40,502 bases of DNA from Nanobdellota archaeon (GCA_002688095.1 NZCA01000006.1:6912-47413), one strand, 5' to 3'; shown: positions 1-6,938, numbered from the stretch's first letter. Notes: generated from the letters alone by a model not told the origin. Translations and numbers: made by a program.

Positions 1-53
1 AAATCCTACCTTAACCTCTATAAATTCCAAGGTTTAGAAGCCCAAACATAACC

Positions 54-61
54 TTTATATA
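54..61 (+). promoter_or_regulatory. TATA box for candidate ncRNA
   Basis: The sequence TTTATATA is centred near 57.5, so an archaeal transcript would start near position 84. That is just before a GC-richer, foldable stretch (87-176) inside otherwise AT-rich DNA. Bases 1-53 contain no gene that I can see. Confidence 0.5.
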
Positions 62-83
62 CTCAATTTCTCTTTCTTTTTTT

Positions 84-178
84 AATCCCGAAAGGGTGCC
101 CGCCACGAGAGGTACTCAAAATGAGTCACGGCGAAGCCCAAACAATGATTTTGGGAGTTAGTGTTGCGGGCAACATAA
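84..178 (+). ncRNA. Candidate H/ACA-like structured RNA
   Basis: This stretch between a TATA box and dnaG has no credible ORF but folds well. A 5' mini-hairpin CCC-GAAA-GGG (87-96) is followed by a perfect 7-bp stem (97-103 with 166-172). The trinucleotide ACA (173-175) directly follows the stem, as in H/ACA guide RNAs. Inside, 114-122 can pair with 148-158 if GG at 153-154 is bulged. This leaves a pocket with strands 104-113 and 159-165, and 14 nt between the upper stem and ACA, which matches the archaeal H/ACA spacing rule. UGA-containing strands near 122-125 and 146-149 might form a kink-turn. Competing local hairpins exist (114-118 with 122-126; 137-142 with 150-155), so the fold is not certain. 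I could not name a target rRNA site. Confidence 0.42.
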
Positions 179-203
179 TATTAAAATAAAATCACATATC
201 AAC

Positions 204-274
204 AAGAACGAGTTCACATTCATTAAAAATTAAATTTAATTTAGTACCTGGCTTAGAAGCCACAACTTGTTCTT
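204..274 (+). promoter_or_regulatory. Stem-loop leader upstream of dnaG
   Basis: Bases 204-214 pair with 264-274 over 11 bp with one G-T. They enclose a smaller hairpin, GGCTTAGAAGCC at 250-261. The stem ends 8 nt before the GGGGG ribosome-binding site (283-287) of dnaG. A TATA-like TTAAAATA at 181-188 would start transcription near 210, so part of this structure could lie in the dnaG leader. A role in controlling primase translation is inference. Confidence 0.35.
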
Positions 275-294
275 AGAAGATAGGGGGAATTAAA

Positions 295-1536
295 ATGGGG
301 AAAATTAGCCCAGTATCAGCAAAGTATATAGTTCAAACTAACATAGAAATAGAAGGCGTAGTTGACAGACCAGACGTTATTGGAGCCATATTTGGCCAAA
401 CAGAAGGTCTTTTAGGAAGTGAATTAGAATTAAGAGAACTTCAAAGATCCGGTAGAATAGGTAGAATTGATGTTAAAACAAGTACTACTGCAGGTAAAAC
501 TTCTGGAGAAATAATCATTCCAAGTTCTTTAGATAAAGCCGAAACAGCCATTATAGGTGCTGCAATTGAAACTATTCAAAAAATCGGCCCTTGTAATGCT
601 AAAGTTAAAGTCGACAACATAGAAGACGTTAGAATTAACAAAAGGAATTATGTAATTGAAAGAGCTAAAGAATTATTACATAATCTTACAGATAACTTCA
701 TGCCAGACTCACAAGAATTAACAGATGAAGTTGCTAAATCTGTCAGAATGATGGAAGTTAAAGAATACGGTAAAGATAGATTACCCGCCGGACCTTTAAT
801 TGATGAATCTGAAGATATAATTGTAGTTGAAGGCCGAGCAGACGTTCTTAATTTACTTAAATATGGTATTAAAAATTGCATAAGTTTAAACGGAACTTCT
901 ATCCCAGACACAATAAAGGAACTAAGTAAAAAGAAAAATATAATCCTTTTTGTTGACGGAGATAGGGGCGGAGATCTAATCATAAGAGAAGCTACAGCTA
1001 CAGCTGAAATAGATTTTGTCGCTAAAGCTCCTGATGGTAAGGAAGTTGAAGAAATTACCCAAAAAGAAATCCTTAAAGCTCTTAGAGGAAAACTTACTCT
1101 AGAACAAGTAAAATTAGAGGAGAAAACTTCCACTCCAGAAATTCCAAAGAGAACTACTTTTACTAGAACTCCAACAAGGACTTCTACTCGTACTCCAACT
1201 AGAACTTTCAATGACAGAAAACCTTTAGTTAGACCTAAACCTCAAGCTACTCCTGAAAAATCTCAAGACTTCAAGAAAATGCTTGACGAATTAGTAGGTA
1301 CAAGAGGAGCTTACATCTTAGATGAAAGTTTAAATATCTTGGGCAAAGTTCCAGTAACCGAAGTAGTTTCTACTTTGAACAGTCTTCAAACAGGGGTTTT
1401 CGCAGTTGTTTTAGATGGCACTATTAATAGAGACCTAACTAATATAGCTGAAAGAACTAATGTTAAATATGTTATTGGTAGGGATACTAGCGTCAATAAC
1501 TCGAGAGTTAGTGTCTTAACTCAAAAACAACTTTAG
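295..1536 (+). CDS. dnaG: Archaeal DnaG-type primase
   Basis: The 413-residue protein is an archaeal DnaG homologue, which lacks the bacterial zinc-binding and DnaB-binding domains. The TOPRIM core is clear: EGRADV starts at E179 and DGDRGG spans residues 221-226, giving the acidic metal-binding residues. A low-complexity Thr/Arg/Pro linker at about residues 280-325 carries repeated RTPT units before a folded C-terminal domain. In archaea the protein makes primers in vitro and also associates with the exosome through Rrp4/Csl4, which fits the exosome genes elsewhere in this window. The start is supported by a GGGGG ribosome-binding site 8-12 bases upstream. A 648-1211 reading frame on the other strand is only its shadow. 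Confidence 0.96.
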   Translation: MGKISPVSAKYIVQTNIEIEGVVDRPDVIGAIFGQTEGLLGSELELRELQRSGRIGRIDVKTSTTAGKTSGEIIIPSSLDKAETAIIGAAIETIQKIGPCNAKVKVDNIEDVRINKRNYVIERAKELLHNLTDNFMPDSQELTDEVAKSVRMMEVKEYGKDRLPAGPLIDESEDIIVVEGRADVLNLLKYGIKNCISLNGTSIPDTIKELSKKKNIILFVDGDRGGDLIIREATATAEIDFVAKAPDGKEVEEITQKEILKALRGKLTLEQVKLEEKTSTPEIPKRTTFTRTPTRTSTRTPTRTFNDRKPLVRPKPQATPEKSQDFKKMLDELVGTRGAYILDESLNILGKVPVTEVVSTLNSLQTGVFAVVLDGTINRDLTNIAERTNVKYVIGRDTSVNNSRVSVLTQKQL

Positions 1537-1573
1537 AAAAATTTATTAACTAAAAAATAAACTTAGTTTAATA

Positions 1574-2041
1574 ATGAAAAAAAGAGGTATTTTAATTATT
1601 CTTATAGCACTTTTACTTATTCTCTCTCCCTTATATTTCGTCTTTAAAACTGATAGATGTGACACTGCAGGCTGCTTTGAAACAGCTGCTGATAGTTGTG
1701 ACAAAGCCAAAATTTTAGTAGAAGAATCTGAAGGTACTACCACCTCCCTTTATACTATTAAAGGTAAAGATGATGATAATTGTTTATTAAATGTCGAAGT
1801 CAAAAAAGTCTCTCCCACATTCTCTGAATTCACTAAAAATAGTTTTGAAGGTAAAGAAATGCTTTGTGAAATTCCTTTAAACGAATTTTCCAGAATGTCC
1901 CTAGAAGAAATGGGTGCTAACTTAGACTACTGCCACGGTCCATTAAAAGAAGCCATGTACGAGGCTGTTGTTAAAAAGTTATACAATTTAGTTGTTAAAG
2001 ATATGGCTACTGTTCTAGAAGAAGTTGAAAGAAATTTATAA
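1574..2041 (+). CDS. Small secreted or anchored protein, unknown
   Basis: The 155-residue protein begins with a positively charged N-terminus and one long hydrophobic segment (about residues 5-24), a signal peptide or anchor. A cysteine-bearing extracellular part follows, with CDTAGC, a DSC and further single cysteines, and the C-terminus is helical. I do not recognise a family. A TATA-like ATTTATTAA at 1541-1549 is about 26 bp before the ATG, so the mRNA is probably leaderless and separate from dnaG. It ends in a 6-bp convergent overlap with a small minus-strand ORF. Small Cys-containing exported proteins are frequent in DPANN genomes; the function is unknown. Confidence 0.75.
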   Translation: MKKRGILIILIALLLILSPLYFVFKTDRCDTAGCFETAADSCDKAKILVEESEGTTTSLYTIKGKDDDNCLLNVEVKKVSPTFSEFTKNSFEGKEMLCEIPLNEFSRMSLEEMGANLDYCHGPLKEAMYEAVVKKLYNLVVKDMATVLEEVERNL

Positions 2042-2170
2042 ATAAAGAATCTCGACAGGTCTAGACTTTTGAGTTTGAGTGTCTAATTCCATCCAAGTTA
2101 TTTCTCCATCCACAATCCTTCTATAATAAATTGGAAAATTAACCTCCAATAGGCTCACCTTCTTCATCAT
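2036..2170 (-). CDS. Small hypothetical protein, 44 aa
   Basis: This minus-strand ORF starts with two Met-Lys-type residues (MMKK) and encodes 44 residues with a non-random look: Tyr/Arg/Ile-rich middle (IYYRRIVDGEITWMELD) and a charged end. An AGAGGA element lies about 9 bases before the ATG. An overlapping ORF in another frame (2139-2219, minus) encodes 26 acidic residues and would fuse with it after one frame change, so the pair may be a broken longer gene. No family recognised. The rest of the 2042-2245 gap holds nothing else I can support. Confidence 0.4.
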   Translation of the reverse strand: MMKKVSLLEVNFPIYYRRIVDGEITWMELDTQTQKSRPVEILYL

Positions 2171-2245
2171 TTAAATTATCCTCTTTGTAATATCTGTCCA
2201 TTTCAACTAATATAACCATAAAGAATCTAAAAAAACTTAAGAACC

Positions 2246-2809
2246 TTATTCTACAATAACACAAGCCCCAGAATTACATCCATCCACACATTCTACAATA
2301 TGTTTCAAACAATGAATCTCATCCACATACTGGTCATAACCACAATTATATTCTCTTAAATAACCAAAGTCACAGAAATCTTCTACTCCATTTGGATAAA
2401 ATCCATCTAAACACTTTCCTTTAATATAAATATCCCCTTCATCACTATCACTACAACTATCCTCGGGTCTTACTAAATTAATCACTTTCAAAATCGCCCT
2501 ATAATCTCCAGTAGCAATGTTCTCTACTTGCACACCATTAACAACTCTTACTCCAGCATTCTTCACACTTTTCTGCACACCATTAACATCCATAATAACT
2601 TCCCCATTATCTCCAATAGTCAACAAAGTTATTACTTTATCATCCACATTTACCGGAAGTCCAATCTGGAAATTATATTCATCCACCCCCAAGGTTCTTC
2701 TAATCTCAACATTCCGACTAGCCTGCCCACTTAGATTAATATTATTAGACATTACAACAATAGCTAAAACAAATAAAACACCAATAAAGATTAAATCCCT
2801 CTTTTTCAT
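2246..2809 (-). CDS. Membrane-anchored Cys-rich surface protein
   Basis: The 187-residue protein has an N-terminal hydrophobic anchor (about residues 6-22) followed by SGQAS, a spacing motif often seen after the anchor in DPANN exported proteins. Its C-terminal third is a cysteine module: C-SDSDEGD, GKC, DFCDFGYLREYNC, HC, EC-x3-C and C near the end. I know this Cys/Asp pattern (acidic SDSD-G, then LREY-x-C, then a terminal CxxGxC-like part) from repeated modules in archaeal surface proteins; this copy is degenerate. A TATA-like box at 2831-2839 is 26 bp before the start, which indicates a leaderless transcript starting next to the 3' end of the SRP RNA. Confidence 0.7.
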   Translation of the reverse strand: MKKRDLIFIGVLFVLAIVVMSNNINLSGQASRNVEIRRTLGVDEYNFQIGLPVNVDDKVITLLTIGDNGEVIMDVNGVQKSVKNAGVRVVNGVQVENIATGDYRAILKVINLVRPEDSCSDSDEGDIYIKGKCLDGFYPNGVEDFCDFGYLREYNCGYDQYVDEIHCLKHIVECVDGCNSGACVIVE

Positions 2810-2845
2810 ACCTTATGGAATAATTCCTTAATTTAAATAATTTAC

Positions 2846-3120
2846 TAATAGCGAACACACCCAAAGTCGATATTCAGTTTAACCATCAGCACCCCCGACT
2901 TATTCTCAGTTCTGTTGACTGTAAGCGCTAATAACAATAATAACAGCTGCTATGTTCCCATCCTGACTGGGTTCTTACCATTACCAACCCTACAGGACAG
3001 CGCTTCATTGTCTAAATCGAGACCAATAATCAATCTCAATACCTCATTCAGGCTTCAGCTCCTTCTAAAGTGCATTGAAGGTAACAAGAGAGCACTAACC
3101 TCCCAGCCTAGTTCGCCAAT
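2846..3120 (-). ncRNA. Archaeal SRP RNA (7S RNA)
   Basis: Read on the minus strand, this roughly 275-nt element has the signature of the SRP S domain. Its helix 8 (plus 2946-2967) reads GUCAGG, a 3-bp stem AUG/CAU closed by a GGAA tetraloop, then AGCAG, which is the SRP54-binding site. The 5' part shows the Alu-type signature GGCUGGGAGGUUAG (plus 3095-3108) and UUGUUACC (around 3080-3087). The ends pair in a helix 1 as in archaea: GCGAAC at plus 2851-2856 with GUUCGC at 3111-3116, extended by a G-U and an A-U pair. It is clearly GC-richer than its flanks. The exact ends are estimated from helix 1. An ORF on the plus strand (2915-3136) is accidental. Confidence 0.92.
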
Positions 3121-3136
3121 AATATCTTTAATTTAG

Positions 3137-3147
3137 TTATTTTTAAA
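3137..3147 (-). promoter_or_regulatory. TATA box of the SRP RNA gene
   Basis: On the minus strand this reads TTTAAAAATAA, centred near 3142. A start 26 nt downstream falls at about 3117, at the base of helix 1 of the SRP RNA. A second AT-rich box (3151-3159) is possible but fits the 5' end less well. Confidence 0.55.
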
Positions 3148-3168
3148 GGTTTTTATAAGAAAAATTAT

Positions 3169-3209
3169 GTGTTGACATTCCTTGACAAAAAATAAATAAA
3201 TGTCAACAC
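3169..3209 (-). terminator. 11-bp inverted repeat after acidic peptide gene
   Basis: Bases 3169-3179 and 3199-3209 form a perfect 11-bp inverted repeat (GTGTTGACATT and its complement) around a 19-base AT-rich loop. On the minus strand it lies 10 bases after the stop of the acidic peptide ORF and is followed by ATAATTTTT, so it could end that transcript. It also contains TTGACA twice (3172-3177, 3182-3187) on the plus strand. A protein-binding operator is an alternative. Confidence 0.45.
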
Positions 3210-3218
3210 CTTAAGTTT

Positions 3219-3341
3219 TTACTCTTCGGAAGGTTCTTCTGCAGGTGCTTCTCCACCTTCGTCTCCACCTTCAGGTTCTCCTGCCGGTTCCCCTGTAGGT
3301 TCTTCAGCAGGTGCTTCTCCACCTTCTTCTTGAAATCTCAT
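3219..3341 (-). CDS. 40-aa acidic Gly/Glu/Pro/Ala repeat peptide
   Basis: This short ORF starts MRFQ and continues as a nearly pure G/E/A/P polypeptide with no basic residue after Arg2. The decapeptide EGGEAPAEEP occurs twice, at residues 6-15 and 28-37, joined by related GEPAGEPEGG units. A strong Shine-Dalgarno GGAGGTG lies 5 bases before the ATG, which is unusual here because most genes look leaderless. A palindromic TATA-like TTTATTAATAAA is at 3363-3374. It follows the sppA/RDD pair but is 66 bp away. No family is recognised. It is probably disordered and strongly negative; a DNA mimic, a charge-buffering tail or a partner of a basic protein are guesses. Confidence 0.6.
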   Translation of the reverse strand: MRFQEEGGEAPAEEPTGEPAGEPEGGDEGGEAPAEEPSEE

Positions 3342-3407
3342 TTAAACACCTCCTTAACGTGTTTTATTAATAAATCAAAAATCCATCCTTTATAATTATT
3401 TCTATTC

Positions 3408-4319
3408 TTAAGCCAATATTTTAAACTCTTCTTCTACTTTTATTTCCCGACCAATTCCCCTCCCCATACTAAAGAAAATTTGAATTCCAAACCTTTCTAA
3501 CAAATCTAAAATACTTTTCTTAGCTTTATACTCCACAATACTCCCATCACTTATATTCCCTAACTCTTTAGCTTTACTAACAGCAGTCTCTTTATTTCCT
3601 AACACATCTACCAAACCTAAATCTTTAGCTTCCACACCTAAATAAAAAAATCCTTTCTTAATTTCATTTACTTGATTTATATTCAAGTTTCTACTCTTTT
3701 GAACATCTTTAACAAAAAAGTCTTGAATTAATCTTAATTTAGCTTCCATCATTCTTCTTTCTTCACTACTTAACTCCCTAAATGGATTCCCCGTATCTTT
3801 AAACTCCCCAGCCACCAATCTTTCATATTTAACCCCGTATTTCTCCATTAAACCACTATAATCTAAATAACTTGAAATAACACCTACACTTCCGGTAATA
3901 CTCATCTCATCCGCAACAATTACATCACTACTTGCCGCAATCCAATAAGCTCCACTCGCCCCTACTTCCCTTATCCAAGCTATTACTGGTTTCTCTTCTT
4001 TTAGTTTTTTAACATAATCTGCAACCTCTTTACTGGCCACAACAGCTCCTCCTCCAGAATTAATCTCCAAAATAACCACCTTCACCCCCTTATTAGTTCT
4101 TGCTTTCTTTAAATTCTCTAAAATAGTATCACTTCCGATAGCATTAACACCAAAAATATTCTGAACATCATTTATCACAATGGCTCCATGAATGGGCACA
4201 ATTGCAATTCCTTCAGATACAATTTCCCCCCCCACCCTATCTCCTATAATAAAACTTAGAGCATAAGCACCCAACCAAAGCAATACTACAGTCATTATTA
4301 TGGTTTTAAATTTCTTCAT
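3408..4319 (-). CDS. sppA: Signal peptide peptidase SppA-like (S49 serine protease)
   Basis: The 303-residue protein is a short, single-domain S49 peptidase of the archaeal/Gram-positive SppA type. One N-terminal membrane segment (about residues 7-26) anchors it with the catalytic domain outside. The nucleophile is Ser122 in GASGAYWIAAS, and the general-base Lys is Lys174 in GEFKDTGNPF. The conserved ITGSVGVI and LGLVD segments are present. It should degrade leftover signal peptides in the membrane. It overlaps the upstream RDD gene by ATGA, so the two are translationally coupled and probably one operon. The C-terminal extension after residue 270 is family-variable. Confidence 0.93.
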   Translation of the reverse strand: MKKFKTIIMTVVLLWLGAYALSFIIGDRVGGEIVSEGIAIVPIHGAIVINDVQNIFGVNAIGSDTILENLKKARTNKGVKVVILEINSGGGAVVASKEVADYVKKLKEEKPVIAWIREVGASGAYWIAASSDVIVADEMSITGSVGVISSYLDYSGLMEKYGVKYERLVAGEFKDTGNPFRELSSEERRMMEAKLRLIQDFFVKDVQKSRNLNINQVNEIKKGFFYLGVEAKDLGLVDVLGNKETAVSKAKELGNISDGSIVEYKAKKSILDLLERFGIQIFFSMGRGIGREIKVEEEFKILA

Positions 4320-4744
4320 CCTTCCTCCATAGTTCTGGTTTTACTTAATTTCTCAAAAAATCTTTGTTTCTTTGGAGAAAAAAAGATGTGTATCGAGTCT
4401 ATTAACAAAAAGATTATACTTAATTTGGTAATATTCCTTAAGAAAACCCTCCCAAATTCCGCTTCCTTATTATCTTCAGTTCTCATTCTTAAATTAAATA
4501 TTAAAGCTCCCAAGGTCTGTCCTATCTTAAACTCTAAAATAGTCCAATACAAAACTCCTAACAAACCTATCAATAAGGAAATCAAAAAAAGATTATTTAA
4601 ACTTAATAAACTTAACACCTCATTAATAGAACTCACTTCTTTTACATCCACCAAGTTGTTCAAAGGCTTAGTAATGATCAAATCTACAATAGCTAAATCC
4701 ACAAAAAATGCTAACACTCTTTTCCAATTCTTAACCCCTTCCAT
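4316..4744 (-). CDS. RDD family membrane protein
   Basis: The protein begins MEGVKNWKRVLAFFVDLAIV, with the Arg and Asp of the RDD signature in the first membrane helix, and has two or three further hydrophobic helices and a charged C-terminus. I start it at 4744, not at the ATG at 4831: the upstream 29 codons lack RDD similarity, and a TATA box at 4767-4776 would start transcription right at 4744. RDD proteins are small integral membrane proteins, and some are proposed ion transporters. The substrate is unknown. The 4-base overlap with sppA suggests a shared membrane quality-control role, which is inference. Confidence 0.85.
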   Translation of the reverse strand: MEGVKNWKRVLAFFVDLAIVDLIITKPLNNLVDVKEVSSINEVLSLLSLNNLFLISLLIGLLGVLYWTILEFKIGQTLGALIFNLRMRTEDNKEAEFGRVFLRNITKLSIIFLLIDSIHIFFSPKKQRFFEKLSKTRTMEEG

Positions 4745-4766
4745 TATTCCTTCAAAGCCACAAACA

Positions 4767-4776
4767 ATATATAAAC
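4767..4776 (-). promoter_or_regulatory. TATA box of RDD-sppA operon
   Basis: The minus strand reads GTTTATATAT, centred about 26-27 bp before the ATG at 4744, predicting a leaderless operon mRNA. The divergent gap to 4825 also holds TATTTAAC at 4791-4798, placed correctly for the plus-strand gene at 4825. Confidence 0.5.
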
Positions 4777-4824
4777 TTTTGTATGGAAAACTATTTAACC
4801 TAAAACATCTTAATATAGACTGCA

Positions 4825-5118
4825 ATGACAATACAATTAGGGGATAGAATCCAACTTAATAATTTTAATGGACTCGAACCTGGAGAATTAACTATCTTAA
4901 AAAAAGTAATCGGTAACAACGCCAATCATTTCCAGGATTTTACAAAATTACATTTGACCCTAAAAGAAGTTCATAAAACAGAAAAATCCCAAAAATACCA
5001 GATAGATGCCCAATTAGAGATAGCTGATAAGCATTATGAAGCCGAATCCACCAATTTCAACTTATTCTTCGCTATTAATGAAGTCATGGACAGATTAAAG
5101 TCCCAAATCAAAGAGTAA
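4825..5118 (+). CDS. HPF/RaiA-like ribosome-associated protein
   Basis: The 97-residue protein matches the layout of the S30EA/HPF fold: a beta strand (KLHLTLKEV), a second strand ending in QIDAQLEIADKHYEAES, then the helix FAINEVMDRLKSQI. In the family this compact domain binds the 30S decoding centre and silences ribosomes in starvation. The C-terminal dimerisation domain of long HPF is absent. It heads a ribosomal protein/RNA polymerase cluster, which fits. The similarity is in pattern rather than strict motifs, so the call is moderate. If right, it pairs interestingly with the RelA/SpoT homologue at 27.6-29.4 kb. Confidence 0.6.
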   Translation: MTIQLGDRIQLNNFNGLEPGELTILKKVIGNNANHFQDFTKLHLTLKEVHKTEKSQKYQIDAQLEIADKHYEAESTNFNLFFAINEVMDRLKSQIKE

Positions 5119-5153
5119 CCTTTTTAAACCGAAAATAATCATTTCTATTTACA

Positions 5154-5456
5154 ATGGCACAAAGGATAGGTAAATTTAGAAGAAAAACTCGATCTAAATT
5201 AAAAAAATCTATTAAAACTCGAGGCAAGATTAGTATCAATAATTACTTACAAAGTTTTAAACCAGAAGAAAAAGTTTTACTCAAGGCAGAACCTGCTGTC
5301 CAAAAAGGCATGTATTTCCCTCGATTTCATGGGAAAGTAGGTGTTGTAAAGGGCAAACAAGGTAATTGCTATAAAGTAGAAATAAAAGATTTTAAAAAAC
5401 CCAAATTAATAGTAGTCCATCCTATTCATTTAAGAAAATGTCAAACACAAAACTAA
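5154..5456 (+). CDS. rpl21e: Ribosomal protein L21e
   Basis: A 100-residue archaeal/eukaryotic large-subunit protein. It has the basic N-terminus (FRRKTRSKLKKSIKTRGKIS), the central FHGKVGVVKGKQGNCYKVEI SH3-like strands and the final VVHPIHLRK typical of L21e. The ATG lies about 26 bp after TTTTTAAA (5121-5128), indicating a leaderless start. The 3' end overlaps rpoF by 19 bases, so both are cotranscribed. Confidence 0.95.
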   Translation: MAQRIGKFRRKTRSKLKKSIKTRGKISINNYLQSFKPEEKVLLKAEPAVQKGMYFPRFHGKVGVVKGKQGNCYKVEIKDFKKPKLIVVHPIHLRKCQTQN

Positions 5457-5800
5457 TCTCAGAAACTCCAATTTCTCTCACAGAATTAAGGGAAAAATTG
5501 GGAAAAATAGAAAAACGTGACAAAGAACTTACTTTTAGAGGCAACAAGGTCAAAGATTATCTCAATAAACTAGTGAAATTAGATTATAAACAAGTCTCTG
5601 AATTAAGAGAAAAGATCCTTGCTTTAGATATACCCAGAATCAAAGACCGACAAATAACTAAAATTATAGATATTCTCCCTTCAGATGTAGAAGACGTGAA
5701 AGCCATTTTTACCGGAGAAACCACAACTATTACTCCCGAAAACATAGAAAAAATAGTATCTGCTGTCAAGGACTACTTACCTAAATCTAAGAAAAAGTAA
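5438..5800 (+). CDS. rpoF: RNA polymerase subunit F (Rpb4)
   Basis: The 120-residue protein has the HRDC-like helical layout of archaeal RpoF: an N-terminal strand, a KDYLNKLVKLD helix and the terminal ILPSDVEDVKAIFTGE...ITPENIEKIVSAVKDYL segment that is diagnostic for Rpb4. It forms the stalk of RNA polymerase with subunit E, which is not encoded in this window. Its start lies inside the end of the L21e gene, the usual archaeal order L21e-RpoF-DUF655. Confidence 0.94.
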   Translation: MSNTKLISETPISLTELREKLGKIEKRDKELTFRGNKVKDYLNKLVKLDYKQVSELREKILALDIPRIKDRQITKIIDILPSDVEDVKAIFTGETTTITPENIEKIVSAVKDYLPKSKKK

Positions 5801-5862
5801 CCTTTTTATACTTATTTTTCCTTAAATAATACTAACAATGCATTTAACTATTGGAGCAAAAA

Positions 5863-6420
5863 ATGGATCAAACAAAAGAAGAAACAGTAATTATATTGGA
5901 CTTCCTGCCTCATGGCTATCCTTTCGATTCACGTCCAATGCATCAAAAGACCCCAATAGCGCAAGCTTTGGGTAAAGAACATTTCTCTTTATTAGAATTA
6001 GTTCCTAAAAAAGGTGTCCACCTTCAACCTCATGAAAAAGTTTACATTGGAGAGGGTAAAAGAGACCAAATTCATCATGTTTTAGGAAAATTAAGTTTAG
6101 ATAAATTAACCCAAACTGCCAGGGTGGAACTTAACGATATTATTACAGATCAAATAAAAGAAAAGGAAGCTAGATTCGTAGAGTTTTTCAACAAAGCCGA
6201 ACCTATAAATACCAGAAGGCATCAAATTGAATTACTTCCTGGTATTGGGAAAAAGCATATGTGGGAAATCTTAGAAACCAGAAGGGACAAACCTTTCACT
6301 AGTTTTGAAGATATTAAAAAACGTGTTAAACTCATCCCAGATCCTGAAAAATTAATCGTAAAAAGAATATTGGCAGAATTAAATAATGAAGATAAATACA
6401 AGTTATTCGTTGGAAATTAA
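5863..6420 (+). CDS. DUF655 family helix-hairpin-helix protein
   Basis: The 185-residue protein begins MDQTKEETVIILDFLPHGYP, a typical DUF655 start with the DSRP and YIGEGKRDQIHHVLG segments. It ends in a helix-hairpin-helix nucleic-acid-binding part (IELLPGIGKKHMWEIL). I chose the ATG at 5863 over an in-frame TTG at 5851 because GGAG lies 6 bases before it. DUF655 genes usually sit between rpoF and the rRNA dimethylase ksgA in archaea; here ksgA is absent and S13 follows. An RNA-binding role in ribosome biogenesis is inferred from this context. Confidence 0.92.
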   Translation: MDQTKEETVIILDFLPHGYPFDSRPMHQKTPIAQALGKEHFSLLELVPKKGVHLQPHEKVYIGEGKRDQIHHVLGKLSLDKLTQTARVELNDIITDQIKEKEARFVEFFNKAEPINTRRHQIELLPGIGKKHMWEILETRRDKPFTSFEDIKKRVKLIPDPEKLIVKRILAELNNEDKYKLFVGN

Positions 6421-6464
6421 CTTTCCAGAAAGTTTAAAAAGGGAAAATTTCCTTCTAAGATAAA

Positions 6465-6932
6465 ATGGTTGAAGAATTTAATCAAATAGTAAGGTTGCTA
6501 GATACCGATGTAAAGGGCAACTTCCAAACAGTTCATGCTCTAACCAAAGTTCATGGCATTAGCAATATGTTTTCAAATGCTATTTGTAGTTCTTTGAATG
6601 TTGACAAAACTAAAAAAATTGGAGAGTTATCTTCAGAAGAAATTAAAAGAATAGAATCTGCAGTTCAAAATCCAGATAATATTCCTAACTGGTTATACAA
6701 TAGACAAAAAGATTTAGAAACCGGAAAGGATTCTCACTTACTTAGATCTGATTTAAAATTTCAAAAAGATATGGATATAAAAAATTTAAGAAAAATTAAA
6801 TGTTATAGGGGTGTTAGACATTCTCTTGGACTTCCAGTTAGGGGACAAAAAACCAGAAGTAATTTCCGGAAGGGAAAAACAGTGGGCGTTAGAAAAAAAG
6901 GGATAACACAGGCTAAAACAGACAAAAAGTGA
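6465..6932 (+). CDS. rps13: Ribosomal protein S13
   Basis: The 155-residue small-subunit head protein has the family's features: the VHALTKVHGIS start of the H2TH-like region, and the C-terminal KCYRGVRHSLGLPVRGQKTRSN signature followed by a basic tail. TTTAAAAA at 6433-6440 is about 26 bp before the ATG, so it may have its own leaderless transcript. It begins the archaeal S13-S4-S11-RpoD cluster. Confidence 0.97.
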   Translation: MVEEFNQIVRLLDTDVKGNFQTVHALTKVHGISNMFSNAICSSLNVDKTKKIGELSSEEIKRIESAVQNPDNIPNWLYNRQKDLETGKDSHLLRSDLKFQKDMDIKNLRKIKCYRGVRHSLGLPVRGQKTRSNFRKGKTVGVRKKGITQAKTDKK

Positions 6933-6938
6933 TGACAT

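Noticed and set aside
84-178. Known riboswitch classes (cobalamin, TPP, SAM, fluoride) for the element before dnaG
   Set aside because: None of their conserved cores is present; the H/ACA-like reading fits better.
648-1211. Minus-strand ORF of 187 codons inside dnaG
   Set aside because: Shadow of the primase gene; Ser/Val-rich product with no domain, while the plus strand has full TOPRIM motifs.
2915-3136. Plus-strand ORF of 73 codons
   Set aside because: It lies over the SRP RNA on the other strand; its peptide has no family features and its composition follows the RNA.
5838-5980. ATG at 5838 before DUF655
   Set aside because: Out of frame with the DUF655 protein; no ribosome-binding site and a composition unlike a protein.
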